DNA of 34,446 nucleotides from Colimorpha_A sp045543555. GTDB taxonomy: Bacteria > Bacillota > Clostridia > Oscillospirales > CAG-272. How positions within the stretch are numbered: the first letter of the stretch is position 1; every line of letters starts with the position of its first letter. Under the pieces are notes generated by a model. That model did no database searches. It was given only the letters and a program-made list of their open reading frames with translations, and was not told where the DNA came from. Of this stretch, positions 23,094 to 32,527 are shown piece after piece. Both the position numbers and the translations under genes were made by a program. The stretch covers positions 1 to 34,446 of the forward strand of contig JAZQMQ010000035.1 in NCBI GenBank assembly GCA_045543555.1. Direction: 5' to 3'.

Positions 23094-23122
23094 ATTATAC
23101 CACACTTTTTCGGCTTTGGCAA
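23094..23122 (-). promoter_or_regulatory. tRNA-Ser promoter
   Basis: Minus strand TTGCCA (23122-23117), 17-base spacer, TATAAT (23099-23094), 18 bp before the tRNA 5' end. Confidence 0.85.
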
Positions 23123-23167
23123 TAGTATATTTATTAAATTTCTGTGAACAAAACGTTTTCTTTATCC

Positions 23168-23196
23168 TTGACAAAGGGCGCTGGTGGTTGTATAAT
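23168..23196 (+). promoter_or_regulatory. promoter of rarA-xth-sfsA
   Basis: TTGACA (23168-23173), 17-base spacer, TATAAT (23191-23196), perfect consensus. It lies inside the longest possible rarA frame and so shows that translation starts later, at 23225. Confidence 0.9.
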
Positions 23197-23224
23197 AGAA
23201 TTATATTTGATAATGGAGTTTTTT

Positions 23225-24454
23225 ATGAACAACAAGCCACTTGCTGACAGAATAAGACCGAAAAATTTCGACGAAATAGTCGGGCAGAAGCACCTTTTTG
23301 GTGAAAACGGTACCATCAGGCGCATTTGCTCTGAAAATTACCTTCCCAATATGATCTTCTTCGGCCCTCCCGGTACCGGTAAGACCACCGCCGCGTCGAT
23401 TATTGCCGCAGGCTCGGGCATGACTCTGCGTCAGCTTAATGCGACGTCTGCGTCACTTTCCGACGTAAAGGATGTAGTTGCGGAGACGTCCACTCTTCTC
23501 GGCAGTGAAGGAATACTTCTGTATCTCGATGAGATACAGTATTTTAACAAGAAGCAGCAGCAGTCTCTTCTCGAATTTATTGAGGACGGACGCATCACTC
23601 TCATCGCTTCCACCACCGAGAATCCTTATATGTACGTTTACAACGCTATTCTTTCCCGTTCCGCGGTGTTTGAATTTAAGGCAGTTGAATCCTCCGACAT
23701 TGTCCCCGCCCTGCGACGCGCGGTTTCAATACTCAATTCCGACACGGGCAGAAGCAAGGAGGCGGACGACGGAGCGCTTGAGCTCATTGCTTCCTCGGCG
23801 GGAGGAGACGTCAGACGCTCGATCAACATTCTCGAAAACTCCTATTACTGCTCGGGATCACGTATAACCGAGGAGGACGTTAAGCAATTCGTTGCATATT
23901 CCGTCGGCAATTTTGACCGTGACGGCACGGTTCATTACGATCTTCTTTCGGCTCTCCAAAAATCCATTCGCGGTTCCGATCCCGATGCCGCGATATTTTA
24001 TCTTGCACGTATTCTTGAGGGTGGCGACCTCATAGGCGCTTGCCGCAGACTTCAGGTCATTGCCTGCGAGGATATTGGACTTGCCTATCCTCAGGCTGCA
24101 CAGATCGTGCTTTCCTGCGTACAGATGGCGAACAATCTCGGTATGCCAGAGGCGAGAATACCTCTTTCGGAGGCGACCGTTCTTCTTGCTACCGCCCCGA
24201 AATCAAACAGTGCATATCTTGCCTACGATGCGGCGCTTCAGGACGTGAGCGACGGCAAGGGCAGAAACCTTCCTACTCACATCCGTCAGCTCACTAATTT
24301 CGACGGCTACAAATACCCCCACGATTACGAAAACCACTACGTCCCCCAGCAATACCTCCCCGACGACCTCCGTAATAGGCAATATTACACCTATGGGGAA
24401 AACAAGACCGAGCAAGCTGCAAAGGCATATTGGGAAAAGATAAAGAAGAAATAA
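23225..24454 (+). CDS. rarA: replication-associated recombination protein A (AAA+ ATPase)
   Basis: 409 residues from the ATG at 23225 (MNNKPLADRIRPKNFDEIVG), chosen for the GGAG six bases upstream and the promoter at 23168. MgsA/RarA acts at stalled replication forks. Walker A FFGPPGTGKTTAA (46-58), Walker B LLYLDEIQYFNKKQQ (98-112, with Gln where many have His), sensor 1 LIASTTENP, sensor 2 region GGDVRRSINILE. The C-terminal tetramerisation part contains GGDLIGACRRLQVIACEDIG and YKYPHDYENHYVPQQYLPD, both highly typical. First of three plus-strand DNA-maintenance genes. Confidence 0.96.
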   Translation: MNNKPLADRIRPKNFDEIVGQKHLFGENGTIRRICSENYLPNMIFFGPPGTGKTTAASIIAAGSGMTLRQLNATSASLSDVKDVVAETSTLLGSEGILLYLDEIQYFNKKQQQSLLEFIEDGRITLIASTTENPYMYVYNAILSRSAVFEFKAVESSDIVPALRRAVSILNSDTGRSKEADDGALELIASSAGGDVRRSINILENSYYCSGSRITEEDVKQFVAYSVGNFDRDGTVHYDLLSALQKSIRGSDPDAAIFYLARILEGGDLIGACRRLQVIACEDIGLAYPQAAQIVLSCVQMANNLGMPEARIPLSEATVLLATAPKSNSAYLAYDAALQDVSDGKGRNLPTHIRQLTNFDGYKYPHDYENHYVPQQYLPDDLRNRQYYTYGENKTEQAAKAYWEKIKKK

Positions 24455-24463
24455 GGAAATTTT

Positions 24464-25213
24464 ATGAAATACATATCATGGAACGTAAACGGGCTTCGTG
24501 CCTGTCTTAATAAAGGCTTCACCGAGTTTTTTGCCGAAGCTGATGCCGACGTTTTCTGCATACAGGAGACAAAGCTTCAGCCGGAGCAGATGGAATTTTT
24601 CCCCGATGGCTACCACCGTTATCTGAACTGTGCCGAAAAGAAGGGATATTCCGGTGTTGCGGTATTCTCAAAAAAAGAGCCGCTTTCGGTGCGCTACGGC
24701 ATCGGTATCCCCGAGCACGACACCGAAGGTCGCGCGATAACTCTTGAATTTGAAGATCACTTTTTCCTATGTGTCTACACTCCCAATTCCCAAAGGGAGC
24801 TTGCGCGCCTGCCGTACAGAATGAGCTGGGAGGATGCCTTGCGCGGATACATTCTGTCTCTTGACGCCATCAAACCGGTAATTTACTGTGGTGACCTGAA
24901 CGTCGCCCACAACGAGATAGACCTAAAAAATCCCAAAACAAATCATTTCAGCGCAGGATTTTCCGACGAGGAAAGAGGAAAATTTACCGAGCTTCTTGCC
25001 TGCGGATTCTCCGACACCTTCAGAACCCTTTATCCCGACGCTGTGAAGTATTCGTGGTGGAGCTATATGTTCTCCTCCCGAGAGAAGAACGTTGGCTGGC
25101 GTATCGATTATTTTGTGGTTTCAAACAGGTTTATGAACAGAGTCACCGACTCCTTTATTTTGAACGAAATTATGGGCAGCGACCACTGCCCCGTCGGCAT
25201 AATTTTCAAATAA
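24464..25213 (+). CDS. xth: exodeoxyribonuclease III (AP endonuclease)
   Basis: 249 residues, usual length. Cleaves DNA at abasic sites and removes 3' blocks. Residues seen: Asn8 (WNVNGLR), Glu35 (CIQETKL), Asp144 and Asn146 (YCGDLNVAHN), and Asp240-His241 (GSDHCPVG), the full exonuclease-endonuclease-phosphatase active site. WRIDYF before the end is also typical. It follows rarA by 9 bp with GGAAATTTT upstream, and sfsA follows by 3 bp. Closest to the ExoA form of Firmicutes. Confidence 0.96.
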   Translation: MKYISWNVNGLRACLNKGFTEFFAEADADVFCIQETKLQPEQMEFFPDGYHRYLNCAEKKGYSGVAVFSKKEPLSVRYGIGIPEHDTEGRAITLEFEDHFFLCVYTPNSQRELARLPYRMSWEDALRGYILSLDAIKPVIYCGDLNVAHNEIDLKNPKTNHFSAGFSDEERGKFTELLACGFSDTFRTLYPDAVKYSWWSYMFSSREKNVGWRIDYFVVSNRFMNRVTDSFILNEIMGSDHCPVGIIFK

Positions 25214-25216
25214 AAT

Positions 25217-25903
25217 ATGCACTATTCCGACACTGTACAAGGACGTTTTATCCGCCGTCCCAACCGTTTCATTGCGGAGATTGAGCTAAACGGCGAGACC
25301 GTTATCTGCCACGTAAAAAACACGGGCAGATGCCGTGAGCTACTCATCGAGGGCGCGACGGTCATCCTCCAAAGAGCATCAGGAGGGAACCGACGCACAG
25401 CCTATGACCTTATTGCCGTTTACAAGGGTGAAAACCTAATAAACATCGACTCTCAAGCGCCTAACAAGGTCTTTTACGAATGGGTGAAGAGCGGTTGCTT
25501 CACAGAAAATGTTACCCTTATTCGTCCCGAGACCGTTTACGGTGATTCTCGCTTCGATCTTTACGCTGAAGCGGGAGAACGAAAAATATTCGCCGAGGTC
25601 AAGGGTGTGACACTTGAGGAAAACGGCGTGGCGATGTTTCCCGATGCTCCGACCGAGCGCGGACTAAAGCATCTTCGGGGGCTGATCGATGCCAAGCGCA
25701 ACGGTTATGAGGCGTATGCGGTATTCGTTATCCAAATGAGCGGGTGCAAGTACTTCACCCCAAACCGCAAAACAGATCCTGAATTTGCCGATGCCATTCG
25801 AAAGGCATATAATGAAGGAGTAGAAATTCTTTGCCTGTCCTGTACCGTTACCGAGGATAGCCTTGCTGTCGCAGATGATCCGAATATTTCCTTTATAATA
25901 TAA
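25217..25903 (+). CDS. sfsA: SfsA family DNA-binding/nuclease-like protein
   Basis: 228 residues, family length. Signatures: GRFIRRPNRFIAEIELNG (9-26), CHVKNTGRCRELL (31-43), the PD-(D/E)xK-like core GDSRFDLY ... IFAEVKGVTL, and FPDAPTERGLKHLRGL. First described as a sugar fermentation stimulation protein in E. coli; the fold contains an OB-like N-terminus and a nuclease-like C-terminus. The physiological substrate is not settled. It shares an operon with rarA and xth, which fits a nucleic-acid role. A perfect palindromic terminator begins at its stop. Confidence 0.95.
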   Translation: MHYSDTVQGRFIRRPNRFIAEIELNGETVICHVKNTGRCRELLIEGATVILQRASGGNRRTAYDLIAVYKGENLINIDSQAPNKVFYEWVKSGCFTENVTLIRPETVYGDSRFDLYAEAGERKIFAEVKGVTLEENGVAMFPDAPTERGLKHLRGLIDAKRNGYEAYAVFVIQMSGCKYFTPNRKTDPEFADAIRKAYNEGVEILCLSCTVTEDSLAVADDPNISFII

Positions 25904-25927
25904 AAAAGACCGATATCGGTCTTTTTT
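25902..25927. terminator. bidirectional terminator, sfsA versus glycosylphosphotransferase
   Basis: A 26-bp perfect palindrome (AAAAAAGACCGAT and its complement) joins the sfsA stop to the end of the converging gene. Symmetric A/T runs let it work both ways. Confidence 0.9.
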
Positions 25928-25928
25928 G

Positions 25929-27311
25929 TTATTTATCGTTTTTTTCAGCAGTAGTCTGACCTTTTTTTACTCCCTCGGTGCTGTCCTTCTGGAATACGAT
26001 CTGAACTGTTTGAAGCAGCAGCTTTATATCTGTTATTAACGACATATCGTTTATATAGATTAGATCCATCTGTAGCTTATCGTATGGAGTGGTATTATAC
26101 TTACCGTAGATCTGCGCATATCCGGTAAGCCCCGCTTTAACGCGAAGTCTCATGCTGAATTCGGGGAGCTGGTCTTCGTATTGCTTGGCAATCTCCGGAC
26201 GCTCGGGGCGTGGGCCGACGAGGGACATATCCCCCTTCAGAATGTTTAATAGCTGAGGAAGCTCATCAATTCTGGTTGCCCTGATGATTTTTCCGACCTT
26301 GGTAATGCGTTCATCCTCTTTGCTTGCCAATCTTGCAATTCCGTCCTTTTCGGCATTAACGCACATCGAACGGAATTTCATTATCTTGAACAGCTTGCCG
26401 CCTTTTGTTAAGCGAGTTTGTTTGTAGAAAACAGGGCCTCTGTCCTCGCACTTGATTGCAATTGCGGTGATAAGCATTATAGGGCTGGTCAGGATAAGGA
26501 TCGGAAGAGACAGAACGATATCCATAGCTCTTTTTGATGCACGAAGAAGCAATGAGTGCTTTTTAGGATCGTAAGAAAGCATCGGAATATGGAACATATA
26601 CTGTCTTTGCGCGGTATTTAAGAAAATATCGCTGTTTTTCGGGCGGATATAGACGGTTATTTCCCGCTCTATTAACGCTGTCATTATCTCGTTTCGCAGC
26701 TTTGCGGGAATTCCGCACAGAAATACTCCCGAAACGCCCGTAATGGAATCGACAATGGCTTTCCCGCTTTCCTCAAATTCGTCAACGCATATGGTTTTTA
26801 CAACGTTAAAGGAATCGGAATCGAGATGAAGCTCACCGATCGATTCATAAGCCTTCTCGTCGGAATAAAGAACGGCAACCTTTTGCGCGGGAACCCATTT
26901 GTGCCACAAAACCGTCGCGCTGAGCGTCCACAGAACGCAAAGAGCAGTTTGGAAGGCAAGAGTTATGAGCGTCACCTCAACCGAAGGCAGCTCTTTAAGA
27001 ACGAGGGAGGCGCTTAAAAACGATATCGCGTCGCTTATCACAATACTGAGCATCTGACCGATGCACAGATCCACAAACCGCTTTTTCCCGACGTCGAGAG
27101 CTCTGTAAACGCTCAGCATCGGTGCAAGACATATCACGTGGATCGCAGTAAGAACGATCGTGGTCTTACCGTCGGCATTATATAGCTGCTGCATCTTAAG
27201 CCACGCACTTACGACAACGGCAATAAGACACAGAAAATAGATCACCTTATATATACGCAAAAACGCCTTCCCCCAAGGAAAAACGTGCTTATTTTCGGCT
27301 TTTTTACTCAT
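25929..27311 (-). CDS. polyprenyl glycosylphosphotransferase (exopolysaccharide initiating enzyme)
   Basis: 460 residues. N-terminal half: four or five membrane helices (about 18-40, 50-67, 84-105, 113-137) and a soluble nucleotide-binding-like region (145-235). C-terminal catalytic half: RAMDIVLSLPILILTSP membrane hairpin (261-285), GPVFYKQTRLTKGG, KIMKFRSM, the Asp349-Glu350 pair (RIDELPQLLNILKGDMSLVG), the PRPERPE motif (367-373), then GLTGYAQIYGKYNTTPYDK. This is the WbaP/CpsE type, which transfers a sugar phosphate to undecaprenyl phosphate to start a glycan. It stands alone, with no other glycan genes nearby and its own promoter. Confidence 0.93.
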   Translation of the reverse strand: MSKKAENKHVFPWGKAFLRIYKVIYFLCLIAVVVSAWLKMQQLYNADGKTTIVLTAIHVICLAPMLSVYRALDVGKKRFVDLCIGQMLSIVISDAISFLSASLVLKELPSVEVTLITLAFQTALCVLWTLSATVLWHKWVPAQKVAVLYSDEKAYESIGELHLDSDSFNVVKTICVDEFEESGKAIVDSITGVSGVFLCGIPAKLRNEIMTALIEREITVYIRPKNSDIFLNTAQRQYMFHIPMLSYDPKKHSLLLRASKRAMDIVLSLPILILTSPIMLITAIAIKCEDRGPVFYKQTRLTKGGKLFKIMKFRSMCVNAEKDGIARLASKEDERITKVGKIIRATRIDELPQLLNILKGDMSLVGPRPERPEIAKQYEDQLPEFSMRLRVKAGLTGYAQIYGKYNTTPYDKLQMDLIYINDMSLITDIKLLLQTVQIVFQKDSTEGVKKGQTTAEKNDK

Positions 27312-27353
27312 TGAATATCTCCAATCCTGTAAAGAATAACCATACTTAATATC

Positions 27354-27382
27354 ATTCTAACACAAAAAAAGAGTTTTGTAAA
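27354..27382 (-). promoter_or_regulatory. promoter of the glycosylphosphotransferase gene
   Basis: Minus strand TTTACA (27382-27377), 17-base spacer, TAGAAT (27359-27354), 43 bp before the start. The remaining part of the gap to 27551 is AT-rich; a plus-strand TATAAT at 27513-27518 probably serves the serine hydrolase gene but has no clear -35 box. Confidence 0.7.
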
Positions 27383-27551
27383 GAGAAGATTTGAAACAGC
27401 AAATTTCTCACAGCCAAACGCTGTACAGCTTAATAATCAATTTTTTCAAGATTTTACAGTTCAGCGCGCCCATAATACCAATTATTTTAATGAAATAAGA
27501 AAAAACATATTGTATAATTGACTTAATAAGGGAAACTGAGGCAAACACGAC

Positions 27552-29024
27552 ATGAAATATTCTTCACCCGAAAGCGTAGGAATATCCTCACGCGGAATTT
27601 TAAATTACATAACCAAGCCGGAAAACAACTGCCTCTGTCCGCATTCTCTGATAATTTATCGCAAAGGAGCCATTGTTTTTGAAAAATACCGGGCTCCGTT
27701 TAATGCCGACCGCGTTCACAGAATGTGTTCGGTAGCAAAAAGCTTTGTTTCTATTGCCATTGGAATTTTGCAGTAGGACGGTCTTATCGACCTTGACGAT
27801 CCCATAATCAAGTATTTCCCCGAGGAGCTCAAAAATCAGACAGACGAGAACATGAGAAATCAAACTATTCGTCATATGCTGATGATGAGCACCGCAAAGC
27901 CTACGATTCATTGGTTCGACTACAAGCCCTCCGACAGAGTCGTCTTCTATTTTGCAAACACCGATCCGATCTCACGCCCTTCGGGAACGATCTTCTCATA
28001 CGACAGCAACGGTTCGTTCATTCTCGGATCACTTGTCGAGAGAATAACGGGAAAGAAGCTTCTTGAGTTCTTAAGGGGAAGAGTTTTAAACAAGATCGGC
28101 TTCTCCGAGGAAGCATTTATGCTCAGCTGTCCCCGAGGCCACTCCCGGAGCGATTCCGCACCTCTGTGCAAGCCCACCGACCTGCTCAAGACGGCGATCC
28201 TCTGTATGCAAAAAGGTGAATGGGAGGGTCAGCAGCTTCTGGACCGCGATTACATGACCGCAGCCACCTCAAGACAGATCGGCAATAACGTTTTCGGAAC
28301 CTTGAAATATCAGTCCTTCGGATACGGATACCAGTTCTGGAGAACCTACGATAATTCCTTCTCATTTAACGGAATGGGATCACAGTTTGCCATCTGTTCA
28401 CCTGACAAGGATATGATTATGGTCACAACGGAAGACAACCAAGGCTACGTTGAAGCAGGACAGATGATATTTGAAAACTATTTCGATATGATCGTCCGCC
28501 CATTATCGGATACTGCATTGCCCGAAGACCCCGAGGGTGCTTCTGCGCTTGACGAGTACGCAAAGAACCTTAAGCTGATAACGGTTAAGGGCAGTAAGAG
28601 AAGCCCCATAGCCGAGAAGGTAAACGGCGTTGTCTACAATATGGGCTTTAATAAAATGGGACTTAAAACCGTGTCCTTCCGTTTTGAAAACGAAGGTGGC
28701 GTTTTCTGCTACGAAAACGAAAGCGGATATAAGGAGATCCCCTTCGGTATGTGCGAAAACGTCTTTGGGAAATTCCCCCAAAAGGGCTACGCAGATCAGG
28801 TTGGAACCGTTTCTTCCGATAAGCTTTACGATTGTGCCGCTTCGGGTGCGTGGGCAAGCGAGAATCAGCTCATCATAAAGATGCAAATAATCGACGATTA
28901 TTTCGGCAACCTTAATATCACCGCTGGCTTCCGTGAATACGGTAAGCTCGGATTGTTTATGTATAAAACTGCCGAGGATTTTCTTCAGCAGTACGAAGGC
29001 TTTGCCGGCGGAAACGCAAAATGA
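27552..29024 (+). pseudogene. serine hydrolase (beta-lactamase class C family) with in-frame TAG
   Basis: 490 codons including one TAG at 27774-27776 (codon 75). Before it: the catalytic S-x-x-K is SVAK (Ser60-Lys63, MCSVAKSFVSIAIG). After it the same frame continues DGLIDLDDPIIKYFPEEL, exactly as family members read, then RHMLMMSTAKP and the Tyr-containing motif FSYDSNGSFILGSL (about 148-161), and a C-terminal region of about 180 residues without a clear domain. Without the TAG the protein looks complete, with no frameshift. The family includes esterases, D-amino-acid peptidases and penicillin-binding-like enzymes; no signal peptide is visible. It is either a fresh nonsense mutation, an assembly error, or a read-through codon. 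Confidence 0.85.
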
Positions 29025-29043
29025 ATCACCAATACACGTAAAG

Positions 29044-29081
29044 ACGACCTCCCAAACAATCGGGAGGTCGTTCTGTTTTTT
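29044..29081 (+). terminator. terminator after the serine hydrolase gene
   Basis: Stem ACGACCTCCC (29044-29053) with GGGAGGTCGT (29062-29071), 8-base loop, then TCTGTTTTTTT. The T run reaches the stop of the converging DUF4340 gene. Confidence 0.9.
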
Positions 29082-30127
29082 TATTCGGGTAAATGCTTAA
29101 ATGCGGTCTTAAAATCGGCTTCCGCTTTAACGTAAACTACGCTTCCGTCGCCGAACATGAAGTATCTTTCCCTGCTCTCCTCGCTCTGTTCTTCATCGAC
29201 AACGTGTCCGATGAGGAAAGCTGTTGTTCTTTCATATTCCTTGGTGATCGACGCGGACCCCTCGTTTTCAATAGTCTTTTTTTCAATATGCTTAAAGAGA
29301 ATTCTGATATCGGGTCCCTTAAGACCGTAGGTGTCTCTCACCGCGTCGTCGGAAGCATTATAAGCCACCCACTCGTCCACCGTACCGAGATAAAATTCTC
29401 TGTACATCATCGATGCATCGGCAGCAAAATCACCTTCAACCACATTACCGTCAGCGTCTGTTTTGAACCATTTTCCGTCGTCATTTGCCGACAAGATAAC
29501 GGTCTTACCGTTTGCTGTTATTTCGATATCGGTAAGAGAGGAAAATCCGTTTTGAGGAGTTTGCACAGAATCGTCAAACAGAAGATCGGAGAACTCATAA
29601 TCAAACGCCTGCGCAAAATCTGTAGTCAAAAGATACACAAATCCGTCACCCACGGTGCAGTAGTAGCTTTCGGAATACTTATTGTAGTTTCCGAGCTTAA
29701 GCTCAACCTTCGCGCCGTCGGTATAGACCGTGGTAATTACCGTATGAGGATCATTTAAGCCATATTCCTCAAGATCGTTGCCCTCGGGATCGATCTGTCT
29801 TTCAAAAACTATCTTCGCTGTAGCGTTTATCATAAACGCAACCGCTTTTGTGTCGAGAGGAAATTCATTGTCCGCTTCAAGAACGTAGGTGCTTCCGCTT
29901 TTAACTACGGTAAATTCTGAACCGCCGCCGTTTTTTGAGTATGTTATTTTGTTTACGTCGGAGGCTTTCTTATCGATATATACTATATCTGATTTTTCTT
30001 CGCCTTTATCTTTGTTGTTTTCCTTATCCCGCTTTGCAATATTGGTTGCAACAGCATAAAAAGCTATCACTATCACAAGCACGGAGATAAGAAGAACAAG
30101 TCCAAAGCTTTTTTTCTTCTTTTTCAT
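29081..30127 (-). CDS. DUF4340-type membrane-anchored extracellular protein
   Basis: 348 residues. Basic N-terminus (MKKKKKS), one helix (about 8-28, FGLVLLISVLVIVIAFYAVA), then an extracellular part beginning with a charged Lys/Glu stretch. Repeated beta-strand patterns such as ITYSKNGGGSEFTVVKSGSTYVL and TDIEITANGKTVILSANDDG, with AYNASDDAVRDTYGLKGP, follow the DUF4340 pattern. Proteins of this family are usually found beside GldG-like proteins, as here: it lies 19 bp after the GldG-like gene and is the last gene of the ABC operon. Exact role unknown; presumably the periplasmic-side partner of the exporter. Confidence 0.85.
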   Translation of the reverse strand: MKKKKKSFGLVLLISVLVIVIAFYAVATNIAKRDKENNKDKGEEKSDIVYIDKKASDVNKITYSKNGGGSEFTVVKSGSTYVLEADNEFPLDTKAVAFMINATAKIVFERQIDPEGNDLEEYGLNDPHTVITTVYTDGAKVELKLGNYNKYSESYYCTVGDGFVYLLTTDFAQAFDYEFSDLLFDDSVQTPQNGFSSLTDIEITANGKTVILSANDDGKWFKTDADGNVVEGDFAADASMMYREFYLGTVDEWVAYNASDDAVRDTYGLKGPDIRILFKHIEKKTIENEGSASITKEYERTTAFLIGHVVDEEQSEESRERYFMFGDGSVVYVKAEADFKTAFKHLPE

Positions 30128-30146
30128 TGCATTCTCACAAAAATTA

Positions 30147-31646
30147 TTATCTTCTTGATCTTCTGAAACGGTTATAGAAGCCGTAGCCCAAGATCGCGGC
30201 GGGAATTATGCCAATCAAGAGCATTCCCCACCATTTTCCCGCTGTATCGCTTATATTAAGCTGCGTTATAGCCAGCGACACCGCTTCAACTGTCTCAGGG
30301 CTGAACTCGGTTACCATTTCGGACATTATATGGACGGTTATATAGATATTTGCATACTGGTAGTATGACGTATATGTTCCGTCAATATTGAGCGCATAGA
30401 GAGAGGAGAACCACATACACTTGGAGGTGACTCCGTTTCCGTTCTTTTCTGCCTGAACTCCGACATTAAACTTACCTTCGGGGTCACTTTCTCCCTTATC
30501 GGTGGTAGAAGCGTCCGCCTTTGAGTAGCCCTTATCGGTAGTCGTAAGCATTGCGCTTGCCTTAACTCCCTCGGGAAGTGTCTCGGCGATTACAATGGGA
30601 TGAGCATTTGAAAGAATGATCTTTGCCTTACCCACAGCATTTGCCAAGGCACCGTGTGTCTCAGGGTAGAACTGATATTTAAGATAGTTACTGCCGTACT
30701 TATACGCGTAATCGGTATTTCCTTCGAATACCATAGCGTCAACAAACGACAGACCGTACTCTTTTTCCATAAATCCGTGGAGATTGGGAAGCTTTCTGTC
30801 GGTCGCCTTTGTGTCGTAGCCGCTTACGAGAATGATATTTCCGCCTTCGGCAACGAACTTCTCAAGATGCTTTATCTCGGCAGAGGCAAAGTCCTTGGTA
30901 GGACCGTATATTACAAGCACCTCTGCTTCTGCGGGGATAGCACCGTCGAGAGCGAGGTCAATACCCTTAAGAACAACGTGTCCGAGCTCCATGATCTGCT
31001 TAAATGTATTATCAAGTGCGGCCTCACCGTGGCCCGTGGTGTAATACAGGCAGGGTATGGTCCCCATAGATACGTATGTGATACCACTGATGAGACAGCT
31101 TTCGAGGTTAAAGGTTGAAATATACTTATAAGAACCGTACGCCTGATAGTAGTAATACTGCTCCTCATCGGAAAGGGCGGGATCCTTTACCGTACCGATT
31201 ATATCTCCGAACTGATAAACGTCGGCGCGGTCGGTCTTATCATTTACAACGATAATGTGCGTATAAGCCGCATCAAGCTCAAGATCAGTGTATTTTCCCA
31301 CAAAAGCCGGGCGAAGCACAGGATCCACAAACTTGACTCTGATCTTGGAAGAAAGCTCTACGTATCTTTCGAGATACTCGGTTATCATAAGATGATAATC
31401 ACTTGACTGATCCTGAGTTGCGATAACGTAGACGGTTATATCGTCTTCAAGAGAGGAAAGAAGCTTTTTGCTGGCATCGGAAATGTCATACACGCCCTCT
31501 TTGTTGTCGGTTATAGACGTATATTTTGCGGGAAGTATTCCCAAAGCAAGATTGAGAATTATGATCACAGCAAGAAGGATAGCTATTGAAATAAGGCTAT
31601 ACGTACCGTATTTGACGGAATTTGTTATTTTGAATTTCTTATTCAT
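30147..31646 (-). CDS. GldG-like ABC transporter auxiliary protein
   Basis: 499 residues from the ATG at 31646 (MNKKFKITNSVKYGTYSLIS), chosen because GGAGG lies eight bases upstream; a TTG six codons earlier would precede that site. One N-terminal helix (about 15-37), a large extracytoplasmic domain of the ABC_transp_aux type (ITVYVIATQDQSSDYHLMI, LYYTTGHGEAALD, VLVIYGPTKDFASAEIKHLE, GGNIILVSGY), and a C-terminal helix (WWGMLLIGIIPAAILGYGFY) with a basic tail. In Bacteroidota, GldG works with GldA and GldF in gliding; in Clostridia the same set is an uncharacterised exporter. Confidence 0.88.
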   Translation of the reverse strand: MNKKFKITNSVKYGTYSLISIAILLAVIIILNLALGILPAKYTSITDNKEGVYDISDASKKLLSSLEDDITVYVIATQDQSSDYHLMITEYLERYVELSSKIRVKFVDPVLRPAFVGKYTDLELDAAYTHIIVVNDKTDRADVYQFGDIIGTVKDPALSDEEQYYYYQAYGSYKYISTFNLESCLISGITYVSMGTIPCLYYTTGHGEAALDNTFKQIMELGHVVLKGIDLALDGAIPAEAEVLVIYGPTKDFASAEIKHLEKFVAEGGNIILVSGYDTKATDRKLPNLHGFMEKEYGLSFVDAMVFEGNTDYAYKYGSNYLKYQFYPETHGALANAVGKAKIILSNAHPIVIAETLPEGVKASAMLTTTDKGYSKADASTTDKGESDPEGKFNVGVQAEKNGNGVTSKCMWFSSLYALNIDGTYTSYYQYANIYITVHIMSEMVTEFSPETVEAVSLAITQLNISDTAGKWWGMLLIGIIPAAILGYGFYNRFRRSRR

Positions 31647-31660
31647 TTCATTTTCCTCCG

Positions 31661-32527
31661 TCAATTATATCTGCGCTTCTCTACCATCTGCATGGTAAGG
31701 AATGAGAATATTACCGATACCGAAATATAATAAGCAACGGTAGTTATGTCGAGCATACCGCTTCTGACTGCAATGTCAAATCTGTCGAACAGCGAGAATG
31801 CGGACACCGAGCGCTGAATGAGTCCAAGGAAAAGAGAGCTCTTAAAATAATAAGTTATCGCGATCCCCAGCTCAATTACAACAGCTACCGACGCCGCGAT
31901 ATAAAAATCGCGTACAAATGCGTAAACTATCAGTGAAACAAGTGCACCAAGCACCATAAATGCAATAAATGATGCCATTTCGGTAGTTGGAATAACCGAC
32001 GTAAGCGTTGCGGAGTAATACATTGCCACAAGCACTGCCGCTCCCATGACCGCAGCGGTTATCGGAGTCTCGGCTAAGGTGGACATAAACATACATATCG
32101 CCGTCATCGCCGCAATGAGCAGAAAGAAAATAAGCAGCGCACTGTATGTCGGGAACAGGGACACGTCACCGTACAGGGTAAGGATTATCGGTACGATACC
32201 GAGAATAAGCGTGGGGATGGCAAACACAGTAAGCATTGCAAAATATTTTCCGCAAACGATCTGCATTGCGGACACCGGCAATGAATAAAGAAGCTGGTCT
32301 GTTTTGGTCTGCTTTTCTCCCGCAAATGAGGACATTGTGATTATCGGCACAGCAAGGAGCAGTATCATTGACACCGTGGGAAGAGCATACTGCATCATGG
32401 GCAGACGGTTATCAAAGCATACTACCTTAACGAAAATGCCGGACATTACAAGTATCATTGCGATGGCAGAATAGCCGATCATTCCGGTAAAGTAGGAGCG
32501 GAGCTCCTTTTTATAGATAGCTATCAT
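31661..32527 (-). CDS. GldF-like ABC transporter permease
   Basis: 288 residues with six membrane helices (about 17-37, 48-68, 97-121, 127-148, 155-175, 182-205 and a last one near 262-282 giving six or seven). MIAIYKKELRSYFTGMIGY and SFAGEKQTKTDQLLYSLPVS are typical ABC-2 permease signatures. The ATG at 32527 overlaps the ATPase stop (TGATG), and its ribosome binding site GGAGGA is formed by the codons of the ATPase's final acidic residues. GldG follows 14 bp later. Confidence 0.92.
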   Translation of the reverse strand: MIAIYKKELRSYFTGMIGYSAIAMILVMSGIFVKVVCFDNRLPMMQYALPTVSMILLLAVPIITMSSFAGEKQTKTDQLLYSLPVSAMQIVCGKYFAMLTVFAIPTLILGIVPIILTLYGDVSLFPTYSALLIFFLLIAAMTAICMFMSTLAETPITAAVMGAAVLVAMYYSATLTSVIPTTEMASFIAFMVLGALVSLIVYAFVRDFYIAASVAVVIELGIAITYYFKSSLFLGLIQRSVSAFSLFDRFDIAVRSGMLDITTVAYYISVSVIFSFLTMQMVEKRRYN

